A stretch of 49,142 nt of DNA from Oscillospiraceae bacterium (GTDB lineage: Bacteria; Bacillota; Clostridia; Oscillospirales; Oscillospiraceae): positions 1 to 49,142 of the forward strand of contig JAGBBD010000024.1 of NCBI GenBank assembly GCA_017938625.1, written 5' to 3'. The notes beneath the pieces were generated by a model. The model was not told the DNA's origin, did not search any database, and saw nothing but the letters and a program-made list of their open reading frames with translations. This document shows positions 15,812 through 24,560 of the stretch, piece after piece; within the stretch, counting starts at the first letter, position 1; each line of letters begins with the position of its first letter. The position numbers and the translations under genes are program-made.

Positions 15812-16993
15812 TCAAGGGATGTATACATTCCCCTGCCCGCTGCCCAACAGCAGAACCGATCCGTCTTCTCTCATAACAACTGCGGTGGTACTGCCGATCT
15901 GTGTTGTTTCGTGATAGACATGCAGAGACTGCGTGTAGATCGTAAGCTTGCCCGGCGTCAACACAGCGATATATCTGCCGCCGGCAGACAAGTCCAGTAT
16001 TTCCTCACCGATATAGCAGGAAGCGATCTCTTTTCCCTTTTCATTGACGGTTGTCAAGCTGTAGCGATTACCTGCTCTATACATATTCGTTGACAGCGTC
16101 AAAAATCCATTTCCGCCCAGATCAAAATCCTTGAGATACTCATCGGTGTAGCTGTAATGTCCGAGCTGCTCACCCTTCATATTGAAGTACTGCACACCGG
16201 TCTCACAAACAGCGCACATGAGATCTGAGTCAAGGAAGGTGATATCATAGACCAGCTCATTCCCAAGACTGATCTTATTCTGTATCTCTTCCGAATCCGT
16301 TCTGAACAGATAGATGCTGCTTTCAAACACACCATCAGTTTGTCCCATTGCGATGGCAGCCATATCTCTGCCATTGGGTGCCAAGGCGCACAGCGGAAAA
16401 TACGTGGTGGACGAAAGCCATCGATAGATCAGATCCTGTTCCTCGTTGTACACAGACAACACAGATTTATAGCCGCTGGCAGATGATGACAGGCAGATCG
16501 CACCGTTTGAGGACAAGTCAGCATCCAGGATAGGATGCGTCTCTTCCAATGAGAGAACTTCGCCCTTTCCCTTCTGCAAGGCAAGCAAGGTGCTGCCGCC
16601 CACATCATAAGCAACTGCCATATTTCCGCTGACCAAAAGCTGTGGAAGCTCCAGCGGTTTTTGCAGCACATGGCGCTCAGCACCATTTTTATCATAGGCA
16701 CTCAAGCCGCCGATGGAGGCAACGATCAGATCATCCCCCATTTTTTCGTAGCGGTTGCTACTGTGAGAATCAAAGGAATAGACACCAAAATTCTCATCGT
16801 TGCGCACTGTCAGATATCTGCCCCAGCGGCGCAGTCCGTCCAGGTTCAAGCCTTCATTGAACAAGAACAGCGCCACGGAACAGCAAACTGCTGCTACGAT
16901 CACAACAAAGACAACGATCTTCTTCACCAGCGCACGACGGTCCGGAATTTTATCTGTATTCAATTCTGTAATGTTTTCCATATTATCCGACAT
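15812..16993 (-). CDS. DUF5711-type membrane-anchored beta-propeller protein
   Basis: A 393-residue protein. A short cytoplasmic N terminus precedes one transmembrane helix (about 21-43, rich in Val/Ile/Ala). The remainder is made of repeating short strands of the type found in beta-propellers, for example LLVSGNMAVAYDVGGSTLLAL, DADLSSNGAICLSS and LSAGGRYIAVLTPG. Such extracellular domains bind partners or sense envelope state, but no function is established for this family. The pattern agrees with DUF5711 as I know it from Clostridia. Start taken at 16993, where AAAGGTG lies eight bases upstream. Two upstream ATGs at 17014-17017 have no ribosome binding site. It overlaps the truA stop by 11 bases, so it is translationally linked to truA. 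Confidence 0.72.
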   Translation of the reverse strand: MSDNMENITELNTDKIPDRRALVKKIVVFVVIVAAVCCSVALFLFNEGLNLDGLRRWGRYLTVRNDENFGVYSFDSHSSNRYEKMGDDLIVASIGGLSAYDKNGAERHVLQKPLELPQLLVSGNMAVAYDVGGSTLLALQKGKGEVLSLEETHPILDADLSSNGAICLSSSASGYKSVLSVYNEEQDLIYRWLSSTTYFPLCALAPNGRDMAAIAMGQTDGVFESSIYLFRTDSEEIQNKISLGNELVYDITFLDSDLMCAVCETGVQYFNMKGEQLGHYSYTDEYLKDFDLGGNGFLTLSTNMYRAGNRYSLTTVNEKGKEIASCYIGEEILDLSAGGRYIAVLTPGKLTIYTQSLHVYHETTQIGSTTAVVMREDGSVLLLGSGQGNVYIP

Positions 16994-17747
16994 GGAACGA
17001 CACCTTTCCGTCATCATACCAGAGTTTTGTCATGTACAAGCCGCCGGGTGGCACAGTGGGCCCTGCTGCAGTACGGTTGCCGGCTTCCAACAACGCACCG
17101 ATCTCTTCTGGCTTGATCTTTCCCTCTGCCGCATAAACCACAGTCCCCGCCATGGCTCGTGCCATATTATACAAAAAACCGTTTGCGCAGACTTTGAGCT
17201 CGATGAGATCGCCCTTACGAACAACATCGTAGTAATAAACCGTACGGACTGTAGATTTTACATCCGTCCCCACAGAACGCACCGCTGCAAAATCGTGCGT
17301 GCCAACAAAGGCAGAAGCTGCCTTCTGCATGATCGTTTCGTCCAGATGTTTCGGGTAAAACCATGCCCGATTGACATAGAAAGGATCCCGGATTCTGGAG
17401 TTGTAGATCAGATACGTGTATTCTTTTCTGACACATGAGCCGATGGCGTTAAAATCTTCATGAACTTCCATGGCATCCGTCACAACAATATCTTCCGGAA
17501 GATGGGTATTCATAGCGTATGGGAGCCGCTCCACCGGAATGGTAGAGGTCGTTCTGAAATTGGCGACATATCTCCTGGCATGAACACCAGCATCCGTTCG
17601 GCCGCAGCCCGTCATCTTAACAGGATGCCCCACGATTCTGGCCGCCGCTTCCTCCATGGTCTGGCCGATGGTCACATCATTTTTTTGCACCTGCCAGCCA
17701 TGATAAGCAGTCCCTTCATAAGTCAAAAACAAGGCAATGTTACGCAT
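16983..17747 (-). CDS. truA: tRNA pseudouridine(38-40) synthase
   Basis: A 254-residue TruA that isomerises uridines 38-40 in the tRNA anticodon arm. The catalytic Asp52 sits in GRTDAGVHA, the N terminus has the AYHGWQVQ segment, and the C-terminal half contains FLYNMARAMAGT and GLYMTKLWY. The length is typical. It lies last in the classical ecfA1-ecfA2-ecfT-truA order, with AGGAGGAACGG between the ecfT stop and its ATG. Confidence 0.96.
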   Translation of the reverse strand: MRNIALFLTYEGTAYHGWQVQKNDVTIGQTMEEAAARIVGHPVKMTGCGRTDAGVHARRYVANFRTTSTIPVERLPYAMNTHLPEDIVVTDAMEVHEDFNAIGSCVRKEYTYLIYNSRIRDPFYVNRAWFYPKHLDETIMQKAASAFVGTHDFAAVRSVGTDVKSTVRTVYYYDVVRKGDLIELKVCANGFLYNMARAMAGTVVYAAEGKIKPEEIGALLEAGNRTAAGPTVPPGGLYMTKLWYDDGKVSFHVG

Positions 17748-17756
17748 CCGTTCCTC

Positions 17757-18560
17757 CTACAGTCCAAAGCGAGCCAACACGATCACCGCAGTCAGAAGCA
17801 CCACGCCCAGCAACATAGCCACTACATCTGCAGCAGCATAAGCAAGCTGCTTCATTCTTGTTCTGCCGTCACCACCATGATAGCAGCGGCACTCCATTGC
17901 CACAGCTAATTCATCCGCTCTGCGGAATGCGCTGATAAACAACGGCACAAGAATAGGAATAAGCGCTTTGGCTCTGGAAAGCAAGCTTCCTGTTTCAAAA
18001 TCCGCACCTCTTGCCTTCTGCGCAGACATGATCTTATCTGTTTCTTCGATCAAAGTGGGAATAAAGCGAAGTGCGATACACATCATCATGGACAATTCAT
18101 GTACCGGAACTTTGATTCTCTTCAAAGGCTTGAGCAGCTGCTCCAGACCATCTGTCAGCGCAATGGGAGATGTGGTATAGGTGAGCATAAATGTGCCGCA
18201 GATCAGCATGGTGATACGCAGAACCATAAAGGCCGCGCTTTTGATGCCCTGTTTTGTAATGGTAAAGATCCAAAAACTTACCAAAGCTTCACCCTGTGTA
18301 TAAAACAAATTTAAAAGGCCCGTCAGAATGATAATGAACAGAAGCGGCTTCATGCTTTTGAGCAGAACTTTTACAGAGATCCTGGAGATTGCGACCACAG
18401 AGATCAGCGCCAACAGCACAAGTGCATATGACACATAGTTCTTGGCAGAAAAAAGAGCGATGATATAGACCACAACAAGCAACAACTTCGTTCTGGGATC
18501 AAGGCGATGCACAAGTGTATCACCCGGAAAAAACTGACCGAGCGTAATATCTTTCAGCAT
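17757..18560 (-). CDS. ecfT: ECF transporter transmembrane component EcfT
   Basis: A 267-residue T-component of the energy-coupling-factor transporters for vitamins and trace metals. Several hydrophobic helices are clear, including FIIILTGLLNLFY and an N-terminal LLLVVVYIIALF stretch. The coupling-helix motifs near the C terminus read KARGADF and MECRCYHGG. The first keeps the canonical A-R-G, while in the second the common A-R-G is C-R-C. The start lies one base after the ecfA2 stop, and its ribosome binding site AAGGAGGG is formed by the last codons of ecfA2. The substrate-binding S components are not here and must be encoded elsewhere, as is usual for a shared group II module. Confidence 0.94.
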   Translation of the reverse strand: MLKDITLGQFFPGDTLVHRLDPRTKLLLVVVYIIALFSAKNYVSYALVLLALISVVAISRISVKVLLKSMKPLLFIIILTGLLNLFYTQGEALVSFWIFTITKQGIKSAAFMVLRITMLICGTFMLTYTTSPIALTDGLEQLLKPLKRIKVPVHELSMMMCIALRFIPTLIEETDKIMSAQKARGADFETGSLLSRAKALIPILVPLFISAFRRADELAVAMECRCYHGGDGRTRMKQLAYAAADVVAMLLGVVLLTAVIVLARFGL

Positions 18561-18561
18561 C

Positions 18562-19419
18562 TCATCTGCCCTCCTTTAGGGCAAGCAAAGCCTCTTTCGC
18601 CTGCTGCACAGTATATACGGAAGGGTCGACCTGCAGTCCCATCTCACGGAGTTTCAGGAACACATGTGTCATCTGCGGGACATCCAGTCCCATCGCGATC
18701 AGTTCTTCGGCACGGGCAAACACTTCACGAGGACTGCCACTCATAGCAACGGTACCCTGATTCATAACGATCAGCCTGTCCACATTGGAGGCAATCTCCT
18801 CCATGGAATGGCTCACCATGATCACGGTAGCATTCTGCTTTTTCTGATATTCCCGAATATTTGCCAGAATTCCCTCTCTGCCCACAGGATCAAGACCTGC
18901 TGTCGGCTCATCGAGTATAAGGACATCCGGCTCCATGGCGATCACACCTGCAATGGCAACACGGCGCTTCTGCCCACCGGAAAGCTCAAAGGGCGATTTG
19001 TTTAGATTTTCCTCCGGAACTCCCACAAATTCTGCCGCTCTGCGGACACGGGCATCAATCTCATCCTTGGACAACCCCATGTTTTTGGGGCCAAAAGCAA
19101 TATCCAAATACGCCGTTTCCTCAAACAATTGATACTCGGGGTACTGGAAGACCAGACCTACACGAAATCTGGTCTGACGGGTAAACGCTTTGCTGCTCCA
19201 GATACTCTTTCCATCCAGCAGAATATCACCGGAGGTCGGCTTCAGAAGTCCGTTCAGATGCTGGATCAGCGTAGACTTTCCCGAGCCTGTGTGACCAATG
19301 ATGCCAATAAACTCGCCGGGGAAAACCGATATATCTACATTTTGAATCGCATCACGCTGGAACGGAGTGCCCGCTCCGTAAGTATGCGTCAAATTCTTTG
19401 TTTCTAAGATGGGTTTCAA
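18562..19419 (-). CDS. ecfA2: ECF transporter ATPase EcfA2
   Basis: A 285-residue ABC ATPase, the second of the pair that powers the ECF module. Walker A is GHTGSGKS, the Q-loop is in VFQYPEYQLFEET, the signature is LSGGQKRRVAI, Walker B is DVLILDEPTAGLDP and the switch His is in VSHSMEE. The C-terminal extension typical of EcfA is present. Translation begins at TTG (19419-19417) with TGGAGG seven bases upstream. The conserved KPILETKNLTHTY starts there, and no ATG is available. Confidence 0.95.
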   Translation of the reverse strand: MKPILETKNLTHTYGAGTPFQRDAIQNVDISVFPGEFIGIIGHTGSGKSTLIQHLNGLLKPTSGDILLDGKSIWSSKAFTRQTRFRVGLVFQYPEYQLFEETAYLDIAFGPKNMGLSKDEIDARVRRAAEFVGVPEENLNKSPFELSGGQKRRVAIAGVIAMEPDVLILDEPTAGLDPVGREGILANIREYQKKQNATVIMVSHSMEEIASNVDRLIVMNQGTVAMSGSPREVFARAEELIAMGLDVPQMTHVFLKLREMGLQVDPSVYTVQQAKEALLALKEGR

Positions 19420-19443
19420 CTTCTCATCCTCCAGAAAAAATGC

Positions 19444-20298
19444 TCAAGGTGCATGGATGAAATCGTAAATAGCCTGCGCACACTGATCGACCGACAGAGC
19501 ATCCAGCGGAAGATCAAAGCCTTCTTTGCTGAGTTCATGCATCAGCATGGTCGTTTCCGGAACCGTCAGACCGACAGACTGCAAAAGCTCGACTTGTGTA
19601 AAAACCTGCTCCGGTGTGCCATCTGCAATAATGCCGCCATCGGACATGACGATCACGCGGTCAGCCAGAACTGCTTCCGGCATATGGTGGGTGATCAGAA
19701 TCACCGTCATGTCATTTTGCTTGTTCAGCTGAGAGATCGTAGACAGTACCTCTCTCCTGCCCTGGGGATCAAGCATCGCAGTAGGTTCATCCAAAACGAT
19801 GCATTTAGGACGCATGGCGATCACACCGGCAATGGCAATGCGCTGCTTCTGTCCGCCGGAAAGCATATGAGGCGCATGTTCCCGATACCGGGTCATTCCC
19901 ACCTGCTGCAAAGCTTCATCCACACGACGGCGGATCTCCTTCGGATCAACCCCCAGATTCTCCGGTGCAAATGCTACGTCCTCTTCCACTACGTTGGACA
20001 CGATCTGGTTATCGGGATTTTGGAACACCATACCGACAGTACGGCGAATATCGATCAGTTTCCCTTCGTCGGCAGTATCCATGCCGTAAACATGAACTGT
20101 TCCTCCGGTCGGAAGCAAAATCGCGTTGAAGTGCTTGGCAAGTGTAGATTTTCCGCAGCCGTTATGGCCCAGGACCGCAACAAAGCTGCCGGACTCGATC
20201 TGCAGATCCAGTCCTTCAAACACCTGTACATCCGGTGTTTCTTCCGATCCGGGATAGTCATAGGTCAGTTTTTCTACAACAACCGCTTGTTTTTCCAT
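19444..20298 (-). CDS. ecfA1: ECF transporter ATPase EcfA1
   Basis: A 284-residue ABC ATPase. Walker A is GHNGCGKS, the Q-loop is in VFQNPDNQIV, the signature is LSGGQKQRIAI, Walker B is CIVLDEPTAMLDP and the switch region is LITHHMPEAV. It forms the heterodimer with EcfA2. It is first in the four-gene ecfA1-ecfA2-ecfT-truA run and follows the methyltransferase gene by 15 bases. Confidence 0.95.
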   Translation of the reverse strand: MEKQAVVVEKLTYDYPGSEETPDVQVFEGLDLQIESGSFVAVLGHNGCGKSTLAKHFNAILLPTGGTVHVYGMDTADEGKLIDIRRTVGMVFQNPDNQIVSNVVEEDVAFAPENLGVDPKEIRRRVDEALQQVGMTRYREHAPHMLSGGQKQRIAIAGVIAMRPKCIVLDEPTAMLDPQGRREVLSTISQLNKQNDMTVILITHHMPEAVLADRVIVMSDGGIIADGTPEQVFTQVELLQSVGLTVPETTMLMHELSKEGFDLPLDALSVDQCAQAIYDFIHAP

Positions 20299-20313
20299 AT
20301 GTTAATCCTTTTA

Positions 20314-21177
20314 TCAATCTTTATACCATCGCCCGGTGCTGCCGCAGGGCAGAACAAGACCGGAATTGGTTACAGGAAGACCAAGTTCCTGACACTCCGT
20401 ATGCCCGCCATGTTTCTTTGTGACTAATGTATCAAGCATATATCCCAACACAGATGGCGCAAGACCTGTCGTGTAAGAATTGACGATGATGAACAACGGG
20501 TCATCGGAAAGCACGCCTGTGACCAACTGCAGGAAGGGATACAGATCCTTTTCTAGTTTCCAAATCTCGCCGGAAGGGCCACGGCCATAGGATGGAGGAT
20601 CCATGATGATGGCATCATACCGTCTGCCGCGCTTGATCTCACGCTCAACAAACTTGGCACAGTCATCAATGATCCAACGGATGGGGGCATTTTCCAGTCC
20701 CGAAGACTTGGCATTTTCTCTCGCCCATGACACCATGCCCTTGGCTGCATCCACATGGCAGACGGAAGCACCTGCAGCCGCTGCAGCAAGGGTCGCACCG
20801 CCTGTGTAGGCAAACAGATTCAGTACCTGCACAGGGCGGCCGGCATTTTTGATCTGCTCCATAGAGAAGTCCCAGTTGACAGCCTGCTCCGGGAAAATGC
20901 CTGTATGCTTAAAGTTCATGGGCTTGACATTAAATGTCAAAGGGCCGTAATGCACCTGCCAACGCTCCGGCAAGCGCTTCTCCGACCACTGACCTCCGCC
21001 CGTGTTGGAACGGGCATAGCGACCATCATACGTCTTCCAGCGTCGGTCAGATTTGGGTGTATTCCAAATGACTTGCGGATCGGGGCGAACCAACGTGTAC
21101 TCCCCCCACCGCTCCAGCTTTTCACCGGACGAGGTGTCAATGACCTCATAATCTTTCCATCCATCTGCAATCCACAT
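20314..21177 (-). CDS. Class I SAM-dependent methyltransferase (RlmI-like)
   Basis: A 287-residue methyltransferase of the rRNA large-subunit type. The SAM-binding motif is VLNLFAYTGGATLAAA, and the catalytic/target motif is DPPSYGRGPSG, followed by LVTGVLSDDPLFIIVNSY. The N-terminal part, rich in Trp/Tyr/Arg, is shared with proteins annotated as 23S rRNA (cytosine/guanine) methyltransferases. No PUA domain is present, so the exact target is uncertain. Start chosen at 21177, where AAAGGAGAACACC precedes the ATG. The frame is open six codons farther without support. It is downstream of the penicillin-binding protein gene and leads directly into ecfA1. Confidence 0.78.
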   Translation of the reverse strand: MWIADGWKDYEVIDTSSGEKLERWGEYTLVRPDPQVIWNTPKSDRRWKTYDGRYARSNTGGGQWSEKRLPERWQVHYGPLTFNVKPMNFKHTGIFPEQAVNWDFSMEQIKNAGRPVQVLNLFAYTGGATLAAAAAGASVCHVDAAKGMVSWARENAKSSGLENAPIRWIIDDCAKFVEREIKRGRRYDAIIMDPPSYGRGPSGEIWKLEKDLYPFLQLVTGVLSDDPLFIIVNSYTTGLAPSVLGYMLDTLVTKKHGGHTECQELGLPVTNSGLVLPCGSTGRWYKD

Positions 21178-21224
21178 GGTGTTCTCCTTTATCACAGATC
21201 AAACAGGATCTGCGGCTGTGTTTT

Positions 21225-23690
21225 TTAACGTCCACCCATCAGCTGATCGATCAGATCGCCGAGAAGGGTGTCATCGTCTTTCTCTTCTTCGTCCTCGTCA
21301 TTTTCTTTGGGCAGATCATCCTTGGAATGGATATAGCACTCCAAGTTCTGTGCATCTACCTCCACCGCCACAGGCGTGAACAATCCTGCTTTCAGCGGTG
21401 TGTCGCAGACCACATATTCCTGATCTTCCACAACGATGCCCGGGGTGGGGAACCCGCGGACAATATTGAGCATACTTTGCTTATACGTTCCGTTGCCCTT
21501 CACATGGGCGCAATATTCATTGGCAACGTGCTTGGATTCGCTGCACATATCGACCATACGGTGAACAGTACAATTTTCAGTAGGCACATCATCCATATAC
21601 AATTCCGCAGTCACAGTTCTGTCGCCTCTGGGATCCTGACGACAAGCATCTGTTGCAAGATGTCCGCTGTCATAGCAATAGGACACGGTGATCACATCTG
21701 TGGGCTTATGGAACTGTGCATATTCCAGCTCTTTGTGCACACCTTCCATGACCTCATGCCAGAGATAGACAGCGGGATTGACGGTGCTCTCAGTCAGAAC
21801 GATTTCCTCAGGATAACTATAACCGCACCAGACAACGGCAGTATAGTAAGGCGTATAACCTGCAAACCATCTGTCCTTGTCATCGCTGGTGGTACCGGTC
21901 TTGCCTGCCACCTGCATATCCTTTAGTGCAGCATTGACGCCGGTGCCATCCGTCACGGTATTCATCATCATATAATTAGAATACCATGCAGTCTTTTCGC
22001 TGATTGCCTGGTTGGTATCCTGCGTGTTGTCCAAAACAACTTCGCCATTGGCATCAAGCACCTTGGTGTACGTTCTTGCTTCACGATAGATGCCGTCGCT
22101 TGGGAACACCGTATAGGCAGCAGTCATTTCCCGGACTGTCACACCACGGTTAAGACCGCCCAAAGCCAATGCGCTCAAGCTCAAGTCCGTAAGCACCGAG
22201 CCGGTGGAGGTAACGCTCTCCTCCAGCAAGTTCATCCCAAAGCGCTGCTGTGCAAAATCAAAGCAATTTCTGATGCCTTGCTCGTCCACGACCTTAACTG
22301 CAACTGTATTCAAAGACAGACACATGGCATCGTTGACAGACATCAGTCCGTGATAGACCGAATCGCTGTTCTTGGGCCATGCATATTCATTGGTAAACTG
22401 GTGCGGTGTATCATCGTAGACCGTAATGGGCGTAATGCTGCCGTTTTCAAGGGCAGGAGCATAGGTCGTAATAGGCTTGATAATAGAGCCGGGCTGCAAA
22501 CGCGCCTGCGTAGCATTGTTAAACACAAGGCTGCCTGTTTTCTTGCCCACACCGCCGGACAGAGCAACAATGTCGCCTGTCTCGTTATCGGTGATCACAA
22601 TGGCGCTTTCCAGCTGCTGGCTGCTGGCAGTTTTGGGAATCTTGTTCAGATCCTGGTACACACGATCCACCTGTGCCTGGATCTCCGGATCAATGGTAGC
22701 ATAGATCTTGTATCCACCTGTCTGCAGCATACGCAGAGCTACCTTATAGTCGTAGCCTGTTTTCTCCATCAGATCGTAGACCACATCGTTGATAACCTGA
22801 TCTTCAAAGTAGGTAAAGAAAGCATCACCTTCGTCTTCACCGCTGGTATTGACAAAGACCAGTTCCTCTTCCAATGCTTTTTCATACTGGTTTTCGCTGA
22901 TCATGCCCTGCTGGAGCATTTCACTGAGAATGATCTGCTGGCGTTCTTTGTTCTTTTCAGGACGAAGGTACGGATCAAACAAAGATGGGTTGTTGGTAAT
23001 ACCGATCAAAGAGGCACATTCTGCCAGACTCAGATCTTCCACATCCTTGCCGAAATAGACCTCGGATGCAGCCTGCACACCGTAACATCCCTGTCCCAAC
23101 GGAATGATATTGAGATACCACTCCAGAATGTCATCCTTGGAATAACGGTCTTCAAAATCAAGCGCTCTGAGAATCTCAAGCAGCTTGCGGCGCACGGTGA
23201 TCTCATCGTCATGGGTCAGATTCTTGATCAGCTGCTGGGTGATGGTGGATGCACCATACAGGGACTTGTTGCCCATAAACAGATCCACACCTGCTCTTGC
23301 TGAACGGATCCAGTCAACACCTTGATGCTCATTGAAGCGCTTATCTTCAATGGCAACACAGGCATTTTTCAGGTTGATGGGGATCTCTTCCAGACCGACC
23401 CAGACACGGTTTTCGCTGGAATAGAGCTTTTTCAATTCCTTCCACCTGCCGGTTTCACGGTCTTCATAATAGATCACAGAGGTCTGATCCAGCGCAAAGC
23501 CCTCCACAGAGAAATCCACTTGCTCTGAAAGATCATTTTTGATATACATGGCAAAGATGCACAGAAATACCAGCGCCGTCAAAAAACCGACAAGTACCAG
23601 CGTACCGAAGATCTTTCCACACCAGCGCAGAGCCGTGCGCCCTCCGGTCGGCTGCATATCGCCGCCATTTGTGCTGAGAATATCTGCCAT
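21225..23690 (-). CDS. Class A penicillin-binding protein (PBP1a type)
   Basis: An 821-residue bifunctional peptidoglycan synthase. A cytoplasmic tail and one transmembrane helix (about 25-48) are followed by the GT51 glycosyltransferase with catalytic Glu115 in AIEDKRFNEHQG and the GASTITQQLIKNLT motif. The transpeptidase domain then has SIIK (Ser402, Lys405), SLN and KTGTT. It polymerises and cross-links cell wall at the outer face of the membrane. The C terminus is a glycine-poor, strongly acidic tail with a run of Asp/Glu. A pair of Cys in the region after the transpeptidase (around CYDSGHLATDACR) may form a disulfide. GGGAGG seven bases upstream fixes the start. Confidence 0.95.
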   Translation of the reverse strand: MADILSTNGGDMQPTGGRTALRWCGKIFGTLVLVGFLTALVFLCIFAMYIKNDLSEQVDFSVEGFALDQTSVIYYEDRETGRWKELKKLYSSENRVWVGLEEIPINLKNACVAIEDKRFNEHQGVDWIRSARAGVDLFMGNKSLYGASTITQQLIKNLTHDDEITVRRKLLEILRALDFEDRYSKDDILEWYLNIIPLGQGCYGVQAASEVYFGKDVEDLSLAECASLIGITNNPSLFDPYLRPEKNKERQQIILSEMLQQGMISENQYEKALEEELVFVNTSGEDEGDAFFTYFEDQVINDVVYDLMEKTGYDYKVALRMLQTGGYKIYATIDPEIQAQVDRVYQDLNKIPKTASSQQLESAIVITDNETGDIVALSGGVGKKTGSLVFNNATQARLQPGSIIKPITTYAPALENGSITPITVYDDTPHQFTNEYAWPKNSDSVYHGLMSVNDAMCLSLNTVAVKVVDEQGIRNCFDFAQQRFGMNLLEESVTSTGSVLTDLSLSALALGGLNRGVTVREMTAAYTVFPSDGIYREARTYTKVLDANGEVVLDNTQDTNQAISEKTAWYSNYMMMNTVTDGTGVNAALKDMQVAGKTGTTSDDKDRWFAGYTPYYTAVVWCGYSYPEEIVLTESTVNPAVYLWHEVMEGVHKELEYAQFHKPTDVITVSYCYDSGHLATDACRQDPRGDRTVTAELYMDDVPTENCTVHRMVDMCSESKHVANEYCAHVKGNGTYKQSMLNIVRGFPTPGIVVEDQEYVVCDTPLKAGLFTPVAVEVDAQNLECYIHSKDDLPKENDEDEEEKDDDTLLGDLIDQLMGGR

Positions 23691-23755
23691 AAAAACACCT
23701 CCCGGGAGAATTGCTGAATATATCGATTGGCATAATGACCCATGGTATTCAAGGT

Positions 23756-23764
23756 ATTATATCA
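23756..23764 (-). promoter_or_regulatory. Extended -10 promoter for the penicillin-binding protein gene
   Basis: TGATATAAT on the minus strand (23764-23756), about 65 bases upstream of the start. The -35 region is poor, which fits an extended -10 promoter. Confidence 0.55.
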
Positions 23765-23820
23765 CACTTTACCGTTAATATCCATATTTATTTTCTTTCT
23801 TCCACCTGCCCTATTTCCTC

Positions 23821-23849
23821 TTGATTTTCCCCATAGGGCAAGGTAAAAT
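23821..23849 (+). promoter_or_regulatory. Promoter for the DUF1292 gene
   Basis: TTGATT (23821-23826), 17-base spacer, TAAAAT (23844-23849), 31 bases upstream of the start codon. Confidence 0.65.
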
Positions 23850-23879
23850 AGAAATACACTAAGAACATCGGAGGTCAAT

Positions 23880-24164
23880 ATGAGCGAACAGTTTGGCAAT
23901 GATATCATCACCATTACAGACGAAGATGGTGTGGAATATGTTCTGGAAGTTCTGGCTGTAATGGAGCTGGACGGTACAGATTATTATGCACTGGTCCCTG
24001 CCGAAACAAACGACGATGAGGATCTGGAAGTCAGCATTCTCAAGGCCGTGATGGAAGACGGCGAAGAGATCCTGTGCGCTATTGAGGACGAAGATGAACT
24101 TGAGCACGTCTATGATGTGATCATGGAAGAGCTTTATAAGGACGAGGAAGAAGAGGAAGAATAA
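23880..24164 (+). CDS. DUF1292 family protein (YrzB-like)
   Basis: A 94-residue very acidic protein (C-terminal run of Glu/Asp) of the DUF1292 family. The family core is visible as ITDEDGVEYVLEVLAVMELDGTDYYALVPAE. B. subtilis YrzB belongs here, and its function is unknown. It has CGGAGG eight bases upstream. The 6S RNA gene starts within 30 bases of its stop. Confidence 0.88.
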   Translation: MSEQFGNDIITITDEDGVEYVLEVLAVMELDGTDYYALVPAETNDDEDLEVSILKAVMEDGEEILCAIEDEDELEHVYDVIMEELYKDEEEEEE

Positions 24165-24190
24165 TATTCTCCGGCATGATATAAAATAGT

Positions 24191-24402
24191 AACAGGTTCC
24201 CTGCTTGGTGCGTGACAGGCCCATTTAGACCCACATTTTTTTATTGGGATGCCAGACTTCTTCGTGGGATTGCAGACCTCCCGCCCCGGCTCTGACCGGA
24301 AGCGGACGTTGGGAGCAGAAAACACGCAGAGCAGCGACCCACCTGCCTATACGTGCAGGTTATAACTGGGTCTGCACGGCCAAAGTGGGGAACTCCGTTT
24401 AA
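24191..24402 (+). ncRNA. ssrS: 6S RNA
   Basis: A noncoding stretch of about 210 bases that folds into one long interrupted hairpin. GTTCCC (24196-24201) pairs with GGGAAC (24388-24393). TTGG (24205-24208) pairs with CCAA (24380-24383), CGTG (24211-24214) with CACG (24375-24378), and CAGGCCC (24216-24222) with GGGTCTG (24368-24374, one G-T). A terminal stem CTCCC/GGGAG (24278-24282 with 24311-24315) closes the far end, leaving a large internal bulge. That is the open-promoter mimic of 6S RNA, which binds the sigma-A RNA polymerase holoenzyme. TATAAA at 24180-24185 is a suitable -10, and a strong terminator follows. In B. subtilis a 6S gene (bsrA) lies next to the tcdA orthologue yrvM. Here tcdA is one gene away. 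Ends are approximate. Confidence 0.8.
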
Positions 24403-24434
24403 ATCAAGGATGCTTTCAGCATCCTTGATTTTTT
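24403..24434 (+). terminator. Terminator of 6S RNA
   Basis: A 12-bp perfect stem (ATCAAGGATGCT, 24403-24414, with 24418-24429) and a T run at 24429-24434. Confidence 0.9.
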
Positions 24435-24478
24435 ATGTAAAATTTCTGTGACTTTCACACAAAACAGAAGAATGACTC

Positions 24479-24507
24479 TTGCATAGTCTGACGGTTTTAT
24501 GTATAAT
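24479..24507 (+). promoter_or_regulatory. Strong promoter for the PpiC foldase gene
   Basis: TTGCAT (24479-24484), 17-base spacer, TATAAT (24502-24507). Confidence 0.85.
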
Positions 24508-24560
24508 GTACGGGTATCGCTTTGGCGACAACAAGAAGTATGAGAGGAATGAACCAAAAC

